Origin: Ricordea florida
Taxonomy: Eukaryota; Cnidaria; Anthozoa; Corallimorpharia; Ricordeidae
Reading direction: 5' to 3'
DNA: 64,000 bases
Assembly (NCBI GenBank): GCA_949710005.1
Contig: OX453287.1
Location: 12,006,794 to 12,070,793, forward strand
Under the pieces are notes generated by a model. That model was given only the letters and a program-made list of their open reading frames with translations, did not search any database and was not told the DNA's origin. A program made the translations under genes and the position numbers. Shown piece by piece: positions 15,901 through 24,659 of the stretch (positions are counted from its first letter, which is position 1; each line of letters opens with the position of its first letter).

Positions 15901-17286
15901 AAAGCACATATTATCATCCTTACCATCGACAGCGTAAAGGCATTTTTTATTACTAAGGTGTTCTGGTAATTTTCCACACCCAATTAGAGGCTCGCTACTG
16001 TGAATAACTTTTACTTTTACCTCTGTAAATTCAACTCTCCCTTCATGAGCACCTTTTTTATCAATGATTTTAGATGGTGGTAAGTATGCCCTGCTCCAAG
16101 CAATACCCTCCAAACTCAATCTTTGTCCCTCACACCTCTCAATATAATCTTTTATTTCCGAAAGCATGGAAAAAGACCCCTCATTCCTAAATGTATGATG
16201 ATAATTAATTACTTCCCCATTACCTCTATTAATCAAAGAGCTAAAACTAATAACAATTCTTGATCGCATTTCTATTTTTGGTTCCAATTCATTATAAATT
16301 GTTTCTGATAAGTCATTATCTAGATCTCTCCTAATTTGAAAAATGTTTTTATTTCTTTCGGTTATATTTTGAAGTATTTCTTCATTTTCAGGAGGTATTA
16401 TTGGAAATATTCTAAGGGTTGTTGTTCTGTTTCGTTTAGTTTTATCACCTTCCTTCTCATAACCCCTACCTATAATTAAATCTTCCTCTCTTTCAGGTTT
16501 TTTTGAAGTATTCTGTGGTTGTGGTGGTTTTAATTCTTTAGGTCTAGCACCCTCCTTCTCATAATCTCTAACACCTTCTTTAATAGATGTTTTATTTTGT
16601 AATATTTGTTCTTGTTGTTGTAATATTTGTTCTTGTTGTTGTAATATTTGTTCTTGTTGTTGTAATATTTGTTCCTGTTGTTGCGTTTGATAAAATGGAT
16701 ATTGATAAGGTTGAGGATGAAAATATGGATAATATGGTTGTTGTGGCTGATAATATTGTGGATAATATGGTTGTTGTGGCTGATAATATTGTGGATAATA
16801 TGGTTGTTGTGGCTGATAATATTGTGGATAATATGGTTGTTGTGGCTGATAATATTGTGGATAATATGGTTGTTGTGGCTGATAATATTGTGGAAAATAT
16901 GGTTCTTGTGGCTGATAATATTGTGGAAAATATGGTTGTTGTGGTCGAGTAGTAGGAATATTTTTCCCAATTCTAGGTCTAGGTTTTGGAATTGGTCTAG
17001 GTATAAGACTTTTCTTTTGATTAGTCATATTTTTTATGGGGGGCGGCTCCGCTGTAGTTTGTGGTCTTGGTGTTGGTGTTGGTATACGCGGTCTTGGATT
17101 TGGCCCCTCTGGAGTTTGTGGTCTATTATCAATAAGTCTTTGTCGGTAATTTTCCAAATCTTCATTTGTATTAATTCCCCTCTCTCGCAATGCTTGAATT
17201 TTTTCCGCTTTACGTAAACTAGACCAACCAGGTATTCTCAATTCTTTTACAATTTTTTTTAATTCAGAATCTTTTAATTGTTCCAT
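12940..17286 (-). CDS. polB: Protein-primed family B DNA polymerase, ended early by a stop codon
   Basis: 1448 codons are open. In order: SAP-like N-terminus (1-45) shared with the left gene; Pro/Tyr/Gln-rich repeats (~115-231); an OTU-like block (~447-570: D454, C461 in DGKDDNMCFWRCM, H562 in HEGHCFF); a C2H2/C2HC-like finger (C578, C581); a nuclease-like motif VDGYEPETHTVFEFYGC (675-691); exonuclease motifs YDFEA (752-756), GFNSGKYDIN (851-860) and YNLHDVIPF (983-991); and Cys-rich knuckles (~1046-1072). Polymerase motif A (YDANGLYLF, 1121-1129), motif B (KLKGNSFYG, 1344-1352) and motif C (MDTDS, 1443-1447) follow. All catalytic motifs are present, but a TAA follows one residue after motif C, with the rest in phase at 12517-12939. 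It replicates the element from its ends in intact relatives. Confidence 0.93.
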   Translation of the reverse strand: MEQLKDSELKKIVKELRIPGWSSLRKAEKIQALRERGINTNEDLENYRQRLIDNRPQTPEGPNPRPRIPTPTPRPQTTAEPPPIKNMTNQKKSLIPRPIPKPRPRIGKNIPTTRPQQPYFPQYYQPQEPYFPQYYQPQQPYYPQYYQPQQPYYPQYYQPQQPYYPQYYQPQQPYYPQYYQPQQPYYPYFHPQPYQYPFYQTQQQEQILQQQEQILQQQEQILQQQEQILQNKTSIKEGVRDYEKEGARPKELKPPQPQNTSKKPEREEDLIIGRGYEKEGDKTKRNRTTTLRIFPIIPPENEEILQNITERNKNIFQIRRDLDNDLSETIYNELEPKIEMRSRIVISFSSLINRGNGEVINYHHTFRNEGSFSMLSEIKDYIERCEGQRLSLEGIAWSRAYLPPSKIIDKKGAHEGRVEFTEVKVKVIHSSEPLIGCGKLPEHLSNKKCLYAVDGKDDNMCFWRCMAIKLNIIGGKERPEKDIEKLALKLARDFYNNQKLKASEVRPTKLVDFEKIAKMFSINIRVYEQKEILKDEIWKLIFGKGQFKDNLPCLDIGLHEGHCFFIKDIEMLSKKWECSGCKQIFNRHDYLGEHVKNNSCKGGKTEVILTGKKINHIPGSSEKVFYGGNTQFSYKACRWIDEQSKIIGKHIHHALCGHGGERCVKDGRGNEIFLVDGYEPETHTVFEFYGCKWHGCPCLKEDKNKYNETKKREKIMKDLGYSVVSVWECEKPKLGDTWFEKKFISHKDFIAYDFEAILQKDFQQITDDLSFNQTHIPVSVAIHDTREKEPTFIINSNPDDLVKEFVENLEKRRKKIVEKVKKEYPLPDQDSIPKKVLEEYEKWCNQVPVLGFNSGKYDINMIKRYFVKNMTDKTKDIFVARNANKYMFLTTPKFKFLDVMYYLAPGLSFDKWCKANNCEAKKLVFPYEWMDSYAKLYHVGPVKHEDFYSRLKQKNISLEEYEDFKREFKKRGCVTMMDWLREYNLHDVIPFREALEKTRAMYYPDKIDILKDAVSIPGVSMMYVLNKYQKVKKKGDPELFAPGKYCVHKCNKICNKVFCKKCHQILKDCKTCDKNKIYKLLKTGMVGGPSIIFMRYAELGKTKIRSNKYKFPKNCVRIVGYDANGLYLFAAGQKMPCGKGECIEVENPTDPEFIKKICKDILDGKLFGFCQVDINVPENLKEKFEEFSPLFVVDNVPEYLVPEHMKEYQKATGRKHLKDNKKLLGVTNAKEILLYTELIEWYLNHGLEITAIHNILKYEPGTPFEWFPEEVANARRDGDIEDMIKLLSIAFNKKERDKVENVINELKQFPDVVPFIEEHKDIKVLIEKLRPKYKGCKALADTYKLKGNSFYGKMIEDKEKHKNTKYTQDEREVEKDLRSPFFEDLNEINETYEIIKRKKNITIDRPYQCGIAVYQLAKLRMLEFYYDFLDKYVDRKDFELIQMDTDSM
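16594..16683 (-). repeat. 21-bp coding repeat (QQQEQIL) in the polymerase linker
   Basis: About four copies of a 21-bp unit encode QQQEQIL at residues 202-231. The copies are nearly identical at the DNA level, indicating recent expansion. The plus strand is open across it but only as a shadow. Confidence 0.8.
16726..16944 (-). repeat. 33-bp coding minisatellite (PYYPQYYQPQQ) in the polymerase linker
   Basis: Six to seven copies of a 33-bp unit encode an 11-residue Pro/Tyr/Gln repeat at residues ~115-187. Outer copies have PYFP, inner ones PYYP. The copy number probably varies between relatives. The product is a disordered, tyrosine-rich linker between the SAP-like head and the enzyme. Confidence 0.85.
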
Positions 17287-17487
17287 ATTTCATAAAATTA
17301 TTGTAAATCTTTAAACCATAATTCATTTTTTTTCAAAAAAATTAATAAAATATTAAAATCGGCCGATAAAATTATTGTAAATCTTTAAACCATAATTCAT
17401 TTTTTTTCAAAAAAATTAATAAAATATTAAAATCGGTTTACAAAAATAAATATTAAAATCGGCCTATTTTTACGGTAACATACTACT
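17012..17487 (-). repeat. Right terminal inverted repeat, 476 bp
   Basis: Mirror of 1807-2282. It contains the polymerase start codon (17286), its first ~91 codons and two copies of the 71-bp promoter module (17292-17362, 17366-17436). Confidence 0.92.
17307..17315 (-). promoter_or_regulatory. Proximal TTTAAAGAT box of the polymerase
   Basis: Perfect TTTAAAGAT on the minus strand with 20 nt to the ATG at 17286. A second copy lies 74 bp further out at 17381-17389. Confidence 0.65.
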
Positions 17488-17492
17488 TGTGT
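17488..17492. repeat. Right target-site duplication TGTGT
   Basis: Matches 1802-1806. Host sequence TCGAAG follows, as in the uninterrupted repeat units at 17770 and 18183. Confidence 0.7.
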
Positions 17493-18425
17493 TCGAAGTG
17501 TTAGCCCGAATCTAAGTGCCCGTCTGAGACGAGAATCCTGTCACACTTCAGCGGATCTTGCCTGCGCCAGGCGAACACGACGTCTGGCGCGAGCCAGTCG
17601 TTCTTCCCAGCGCGAGACGAACGATTCTCCTCTCCAAAGAACGACTCGGGAGGACAAAATTCTCAAAGACACGAAAAACGGAAAGAAATAAACTCGTCTA
17701 GGAAAGATTTGTATATTTTTTTTCATCCGTGTGCAATGTGTTTCGTATTGAATTTTTTTCTCTTGTGTGTGTGTTCGAAGTCTTAACCCGAACCTAAGTG
17801 CCCGTCTGAGACGAGAATCCTGTCACACGTCAGGCGATCTTGCCTGCGCCAGGCGAGGACGACGTCTGGCGCAAGATGGTCGATCTTCCCGGCGCGAGTC
17901 ACGCGATTCTCCTCTCGAAGGAAAGAGTGCCCGTCTGAGACGAGAATCCTGTCACACGTCAAGCGATCTTCCATGCGCCAGGCGAGGACGACGTCCGACG
18001 CAAGCAAGTCGATCTTCCCGGCGCGAGACGAGCGATTCTTCTCTCGAAGGAACGACTCGGGATGACAAAATTTTCAAAGACACGAAAAAGTGAAAGAAAT
18101 AAACTCGTCTAGTAAAGATTTGAATATTTTTTTTTTCATTCGTGTGCAATGTTTCGTGTTGAATTATTTTCCCTTGTGTGTGTGTTCGAAGTTTTAGCCC
18201 GAACCTAAGTGCCCGTCTGAGACGAGAATCCTGTCACACGTCAGGTGATCTTTCCTGCGCCAGGCGAGGACGACGTCTGGCGCAAGACGGTCGATCTTCC
18301 GGGGGCGAGTCAAGCGATTCTCCTCTCGAAAGAACGACTCGCGAGGACAAAATTCTCAAAGACACGAAAAACGGATAGAAATAAGCTCGTCTAGTAAAGA
18401 TTTGAATATTTTTTTTTTATCCGTC
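17493..18425 (+). repeat. Host ~282-bp tandem repeat, right of the Polinton
   Basis: Continues the array from the left side. The unit from 17762 to 18172 is 411 bp because a GC-rich ~125-bp piece (GAGACGAGAATCCTGTCACA and following) is duplicated inside it. The last unit fades out near 18425, where it joins sequence related to 1060-1170. Confidence 0.8.
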
Positions 18426-18950
18426 GAACGTCAGGCCAGGACGGATCCTCTTGCACTGCGGCAAGGGACTTCAAAGCACGAGATTCGCAAAGACGGCAGA
18501 ACCAGATGAAATAAGACCGTGGCGAGGTTTTTTTCCCGTTTTTCGGAGCGCGAGATCCTCAGAGTATATCGAACGGGCAAGGCAAGCAGGCAAACAAAAC
18601 AGCGTCGCGTATTGGTCTCTCCTTTCGTTATTTTGTTTTTCCCTTAAAAAAATCTAGACGAAGCGAATCCAGGCGATCGCTGCCCAAAAATAAAAAAAGA
18701 ACCTTCTGGAAGGGGAGGGAAAGGGGCCGCTCTGCTGCGAGACTCGAGTGGTGTTGGAGGGGTAGGCAACGGCACCGCTTTCGCTCCGTGACGCCTCGCT
18801 GCAAAATCGCGCTTCTGGAGGGGGTACCGGAGGCGAGAGGCAATCAGCGGGATGTGGTTAACGAACTCGGTCATGCCCGACCGCGCGAGTTAACCATCGA
18901 GTAACGCGGCGTCGGCCGATGGGAACGCGGGATTCGCGGTTAAGACCCTA
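18426..18950. other. GC-rich host sequence with no recognised gene
   Basis: 18426-18530 resembles 1060-1170 (AAAGACGGCAGAA, GAAATAA and CCGTGGCGAG words in the same order). The rest, to 18950, has short frames on both strands but no family I recognise. Confidence 0.5.
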
Positions 18951-21660
18951 GGTATATTCATCTAAAGTACGTTATGCTTATAGGGTATATAAATGGCTTA
19001 ATCAGGTAAAAAATAAGTTAATTAGGCAAATGCATGGGCTAATTAGATAACTAGATAAACTAATTAGATAATTATCTAACCTTAACCAGGTAAGAGGATA
19101 GGCTAAGCAGGTATATTAATAGGCCTATCAGCTTAAACAAAACAGCAAAATAAATAAATACATAGGCTTATGTGGTAAGTACAAAGAAAAATTAAATAAA
19201 CATATATGCTATTTAAGTATTTACAAGGTTAAGTTATAGGACGATCAGGTAAATAGATAGCACAATTCCTCAAATACATAGACTAATCAGATAAAAAAAT
19301 AGACTAATTAGGTAAATATATAGGCTAATCAGATACATTAGTAGAGCTATTTTGTAAACCCATCTGGGAATAAGGTAAATAGATATTCTAATTAGGCAAA
19401 GACAGTCAAATTAGATTAATAGATAAACTAATTAGATACTTGTATAATCGACTCAGTTAACTAGATAGGCTTAACAGGTACATAAATAGACTAGTCAGAT
19501 AAGCCGAACAGCAAACTAGGCCGATAGATAGGCTAATCAGGTAAATACGTAGAGTAAGTAAATAAGCATATATCCTAATCAAGTACATACATAGGTTAAT
19601 CATTTGAGTATCAGACATTCAGATAAATAGATAGGCCGATTAGGGAAATACATAGGCTAATCAGATAAATAGATAAAGTATTAAGGTGAATATATAGGCT
19701 AATCATTTAAATAGATAGACTAATCAGATATATAAGTAAATAGTTAGGGTAATTAGGTATAAAAAGGGTCAAATTAGGTAAACCCATCAGGCATTAAGAT
19801 TAATAGATAGGCTAATTAGGCAAGGGCCTAGGCTAATTAAATAAATAGATCACCTAAATATGGAGATATATAGTCTAGTCAGGTATATGGATAGACCAAT
19901 CAGGTATATAAATGGCCCTGTCAGCTAAATAAATAGGTTAGTTAGGCAAATACATGGGCTTATTAAACAAAATAAACTAATTAGATAAATATATTATCTA
20001 ATCAGGTAACAGGATAGGCGAAAGAGGTATATAAATAGGCCAATCACGTAAACCAAACAGCCAAATAGGTAGATCGATTGGCTAATCAGGCACATACATA
20101 GACTAATAAGAAAGCATATATGCTTATTGAATACATAGATAGGTTAATCAGGTAAAGTAATCTTTACAATCAGGTAAATAGACAGGCCAATTAGGCAAAT
20201 ACATAAGGCAATCAAATAAATAGATAAAATATTAAGGTAAATATATAGGCTAATTAGATAAATGGATAGACTAATTAGATATATGAGTAGGCCAATCAGG
20301 TAAGCCCAACAGTCAAATAGGTAAATACATAGGCAAATTCGATAAATAAACTAATCAAATAACCATATATGGTAATCAAGTTCAGACAAAGGCTGACTTG
20401 ATAAATTCATCATCAGGGAATTAGGGAAATGGAGGGGCTAATTAGACAAATACATAGCTTAGTCGGATAAATAGATAAACTATTTAGGTAAATATATAAA
20501 ATAAATCTATGAGGCAATCAGGCAATCAGGCTAAGACATAGCGTAATTAGGCAAAGATATATCAAAATTAATAGATAATGTAATTATGTAAAATATTTAA
20601 CCTAATCTCTTAACAGAATGGTTAATCAGATATATAAAAAGGCCAATCAGGTAAGCCCAACAGCCGAATAGGTACACACATAGGCTAATCCAGTAAATAA
20701 TTAAACTAGTCAAATAAGCATTTGTGGTAATCAAGTACATACAAAGGCTAACAAGATAGACTGGCAATTAGGTGAATACAGAGGCTAATTAGGCTGATAA
20801 AAAGGCTAATGAGATAAATAGATAAACTAATTAGGGAAATATATAGGCTAGTCAAGGAAATTGTTAGGCTTATCAGGTGTATAAACAGCCCAATTAGGGA
20901 AAAATAGGTTACTTAGGAAAATAAATGGGCTAATTAGAAAACTTTAAACTAATTAGAAAATTATGTAATCTAATCAGGTAAAACGATAGGTAGAAACGGT
21001 ATATAAATAGGCCAATCATTTAAGCCCAACAGTCAAATAGGTAGATACATAGGCTAATCCGATAAATAAATAAACTAATCAAATAAGCATATATGGTAAT
21101 CAAGTTAATACATAGACTGACTAGATAGAACAATCAGACATTCAGGTAAATATAATAAGGGCTAACTTGGCAAATACATAGCATAGTCAGAGAAGTAGAT
21201 AAACTATTAAGGTAAGTATATAAGCTAATCAGGTATATAAATAAGCTTATTAGGTAAACCTATCTGGCAGTAAGGAAAATGTAATAGGCTTATAAGCAAA
21301 TACATAGGCTAATTAGATAAATAGATAAACTAATTAGGTAAATATTTAATCTAATCAGGTAAAGACATAGGCAAGTCAGGTTAATCTATCAGCCAATCAG
21401 GTAAATACATGGGCTTATCAGTTAAACACACATGCTAATTAAGTAAACCTATAGTTCAATCTTGTAGATTCAAGGGCCAAAAAGGTAATTTTATAGACTT
21501 ATCAATTATATACAAAGGGTAATCAGGTAAATACATATCGGCTAGCCAGTGAGGTAGATATATCGGTTTAGCAGGTAAATACATAGGCTAATTAGTTAAT
21601 TACTTACGCTAATTCTGTAATTACAGCTGTTAATCAAGTAAACACATCGGCTAATATCAC
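18950..21660 (+). repeat. Degenerate 21-bp-period minisatellite, block 1
   Basis: The basic unit reads like ATAGGCTAATCAGGTAAATAC (21 bp) with many substitutions and a few length changes. Because 21 bp is seven codons, the reverse strand shows short frames with Leu/Ile/Tyr heptads (for example YLISLSI). These are repeat artefacts, not genes. No gene is seen in this stretch. Confidence 0.85.
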
Positions 21661-21664
21661 AAAA

Positions 21665-21890
21665 AAAAAGATGTTGCAGAAACGATTGTAAAGGGACGCA
21701 TTTCCGTGCAGCGTTATAGCATAGTTTCTATTTGTTGTCGTGCAACTTGCTACTTCTGTTATCACACAAAGGCTAACGTTCTATGACTTTTACAGAAAGT
21801 TTATCGCATTATTGGTTTTTGTAGGTTTATTCTGTGAATGACATTATTTGTAGTAAGCTTTTCTCAGGAACCTTGTATTTAATTAAATAT
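21665..21890 (+). repeat. Single copy of the ~234-bp repeat
   Basis: One unit with the hallmark words GGGACGCATTTCC, GTGCAACTTGCTACTTCTG, TTCTATGACTTTT and GAATGACATTATTTG, in the same orientation as 45.5-47.0 kb. It is stranded between the minisatellite and a Helitron-derived fragment. Confidence 0.65.
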
Positions 21891-21893
21891 AAA

Positions 21894-22900
21894 CTAGAAA
21901 TACGACTCCCGCAGAAACCTCGCGAAGCTAGTTTTTGAAGAAGTCACAATGCTTTTGTATTTTATTTTTTATTTGATATTTTTCATATCAGGGTAATCCC
22001 CATTATTTCATTTGTTACGCTGTGTTTGGTACACAATTAGTGACACCTGGTGCAAATTACATGATCAGTATACCGCTCAACACAGTGCTTAAAAATTGAC
22101 CTTCATTTAGCTCTTTCACTGCCACTGAGAGTGCACCAGAGGGAATAGAAGTAAAATTATTGATTATCTTGACAGGGAATACAGGGTCGATGAAGTATCA
22201 CAATAATGTTCACTTAACACAAATTGAAAATGATTGTAAATCTCTTGCAGGTGAAATCTTAAAGAGTTGACATGAATGCTTGTGTTTACCACGGTGCAAA
22301 AACCTGTGTTTTTTTCTTTAGTTTTATTTTCTTAGTCTCTACTGCTTTGTCTTCTTTGTTGTACATCACTTTTCAAAAAAATATGTTCATACACAGAGGA
22401 TGAGTTGAATGCTCCAATTATTTTTTGTTTATGTTTTTTGGTTATAATTGCATGAGATTCATTGTAAGAAGAATCTTCTGATTAGATATTTTATTGTCTA
22501 CTGCAGTCATTATTTCATTCCCGGGTAACCACAATTGAGAGCATTATGAATATTGCATGTTTTAATTTGTGTACTCTTTTCAGTTGCAATGGTACCCCCA
22601 GTGATAGATAGAAAAATTCCTCTTCCTTCAAAAGAGATGCCATATCAACAGAAGTGTGAGATACAATGTCATTACATAAAAAAAATTGGGGGTAAAACAA
22701 TTGGATTCTACAAAAACTTTAAATAAAGGTTTGGTAATAGTGAGTGCCGACTGTATAGTGCCGGTATGTGGTTGTGCTATTTTCAGGTCATATCATAAAA
22801 ACCATACATGTAAGAAAAAGTTATTAAAATCTTAATATGTTCAAAAAGGTTGCTGCACCACCTGCTCCTGTGAAAAACTAATGTGAAAAAAATAATGTGA
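21894..22900 (-). mobile_element. 3' end fragment of a Helitron-derived element
   Basis: Begins with the complement of the CTAG terminus (CTAGAAATACGACTCCCGC on the plus strand) preceded by A, so the element's 3' end abuts T. It matches 37160-38110 and 61371-62330 over about 1 kb, then switches to the retroelement-bearing duplication block. The 5' two thirds are missing. Confidence 0.65.
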
Positions 22901-22904
22901 AAAA

Positions 22905-23420
22905 ATTTTTCAGAAAAGTGCCCAATGCAAATAATGTCATTTGAAATAGAAGTAGCAGGTTGCATGCAATACAAATAGCAGTTACGTTACTGCGCTGCAC
23001 TGATTTCGACCCCTTTGCGATTTGTCCTCTAACATTTTTCTGTGATATTAAACTAAAAGCCAGGTTTCTAAACACTGCTTAATGCAAACACTGTGATTCG
23101 CAGTTTTAGCCATGGGAAAACAAACAACGTGGCGGATTTTCTAGAACGGTCATAGAATGACACCCTTGTGAAAACAGAAGTAGGATGTTTCAAGCACAGC
23201 AACAACTATGTTATTGCGCGCTATGAAACCTGACGAATTGTCCTGCAATAACAAGTTGCACACACAATAAATAGCAGCTATGCTATTGCTGCGCACTGAA
23301 ATACGTGCCCTTAACGATTTGGCCTGCATCATCTTAATTTTGTGATAAACTAGAAACAAAGGTTTTGAGAAGTGCTATTTACGAATAATTTCATTCGCAG
23401 TCCAAACCATCTTAAACCAG
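22905..23420 (-). repeat. About two units of the ~234-bp repeat
   Basis: Reverse-oriented units (GTGCCCAATGCAAATAATGT, GTCATAGAATGACACCC, AACTAGAAACAAAGG), nearly identical to 50803-51320. They form the left edge of a ~3.7-kb duplicated block. Confidence 0.7.
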
Positions 23421-23499
23421 CAATGTGATAGAGTTTCTAAAGAAGTCATGGAATTGAACAAGGAAATTAAATAACGTTGTGATGTGGTTGCCTCTCTCT

Positions 23500-24470
23500 A
23501 TGTCCTAGCATCTATTCTTAGATGTAAACTATAAGGTGCATGCAAAATTAAAATGACTTAATATAGAAACGTACTGGGCGTAAACTTGAACAACAACAGT
23601 AAAAGGCAACTGAGATACACACAACTGATGCAGTCTCTGTCTCTTCGGTTTGTCCGTCTAAATGTAAACACTAAATAAAACGAACACCTATAAAACAAAG
23701 GGATCAATGCGTCAAGTCCCGGTTGGCGGAGAAGAACGACAGCAGCAGATTCAAGTGGTAAATCAGAAAGAACGCAGCAGTCAGGAGGAGAGGCTGGATA
23801 GCAGTGTGGTGGGACAATGGCTGCAAGTAATAGGTGGAAGCTCCTGGGCAGGTGTAAATTCATGCACAGGTGGTGGAGCCGTCAGATTTTCATAGGCTGG
23901 AGGCCGTGTAACCACTTTAGAAGGCGCAGGGAAGGTGGAATGTCTTTGTTTCTAGAATAACAGGGTCTGCGTCATCATCGGAGTCTTGTGCAAAGGGCTT
24001 GTAGGAACTGGACACTAGGGGGACTGAGCCAAACCTGTTGAGGCCACCAAATACTAGTTGGAGATAGACGCCTAGTGCACTTTGCTGCGAAACTGAGAAA
24101 TGGTGACCTTCCGGAGTCCACAAGAAAGGTCCAAACTGACCGTGACCACGAGGTATTTCTCAGCCTTCAACTTGCTCTTGTTAAGTCGCCAACAGAGACA
24201 GCAGCAGATTGTATGTTGGTACGGCACGAGCCGTAGAAACTATAAGGCCTGGCGGAGGAGGCGCCGACCGTGTTAGAAGTTGCACCAGTGTCCAGGGTAA
24301 GTTGCACGGGGTGATCATGATAGAAGGTGTTAAGGACAGCTGATTGGACTATGCTGACGCGAAGGGCTGTTGTCTCGCTACTCAGGGCTGGTGGGACTGT
24401 GAGGTCACTGCTCTCATCAAAAGGCTCGCACTCAACACCGATGTCTTCAGGGTCATCCATAACCATGCAT
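23500..24470 (-). pseudogene. Retroelement remnant with retropepsin motif, copy 1
   Basis: The minus frame 24466 to 24167 encodes LTLDTGATSNTV, the active-site signature of retroviral-type aspartic proteases (D-T-G), preceded by an acidic gag-like stretch. Downstream frames (24123 to 23917 and 23863 to 23558) look like further broken coding sequence. I see no reverse transcriptase or LTRs. A Ty3/Gypsy or related retrotransposon fragment is likeliest; a domesticated retropepsin is the alternative. The copy at 51410-52390 shows the same breaks, so decay preceded duplication. Confidence 0.6.
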
Positions 24471-24659
24471 TACCGAGCCCAAACTCGGCGGACATGGTGA
24501 GGTAGGTAAATGGTAATCCATCAAGTTGAGTGGTAAGTGGCTCCACAATACGTGCAAATGCATTTCATCAGGTGTTTTTTGTAGTGACATGCTCTTCACT
24601 TCCCTCTAAACACCCAGCAATCTTTCTTTGTTTTTAACAATAACTTAACATTTATACCT

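Larger units (their letters stand above)
1807..17487. mobile_element. Polinton/Maverick, adintovirus-like integrated element, 15.7 kb
   Basis: The element is bounded by 476-bp inverted repeats with AG...CT ends and flanked by TGTGT. It carries the diagnostic Polinton set: family B DNA polymerase, rve integrase, packaging ATPase and a double-jelly-roll-type capsid protein. Ten virion-type genes lie on the minus strand from 11474 to 3210. The integrase (plus) is divergent from the capsid gene and convergent with the polymerase. Two further plus genes sit at the left end. The body is more AT-rich than the host repeat around it. Two genes are broken: the polymerase by an in-frame stop and the 2764 gene by a frameshift, so this copy is probably not autonomous. 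No adenain protease was recognised. The order and the unknown membrane-protein block resemble elements I recall as common in anthozoan genomes. Confidence 0.93.

Noticed and set aside
16587-17217. Long plus-strand frames opposite the polymerase N-terminus (121 and 182 codons)
   Set aside because: Shadows of the 33-bp and 21-bp coding repeats; hydrophobic monotonous composition and no promoter box.
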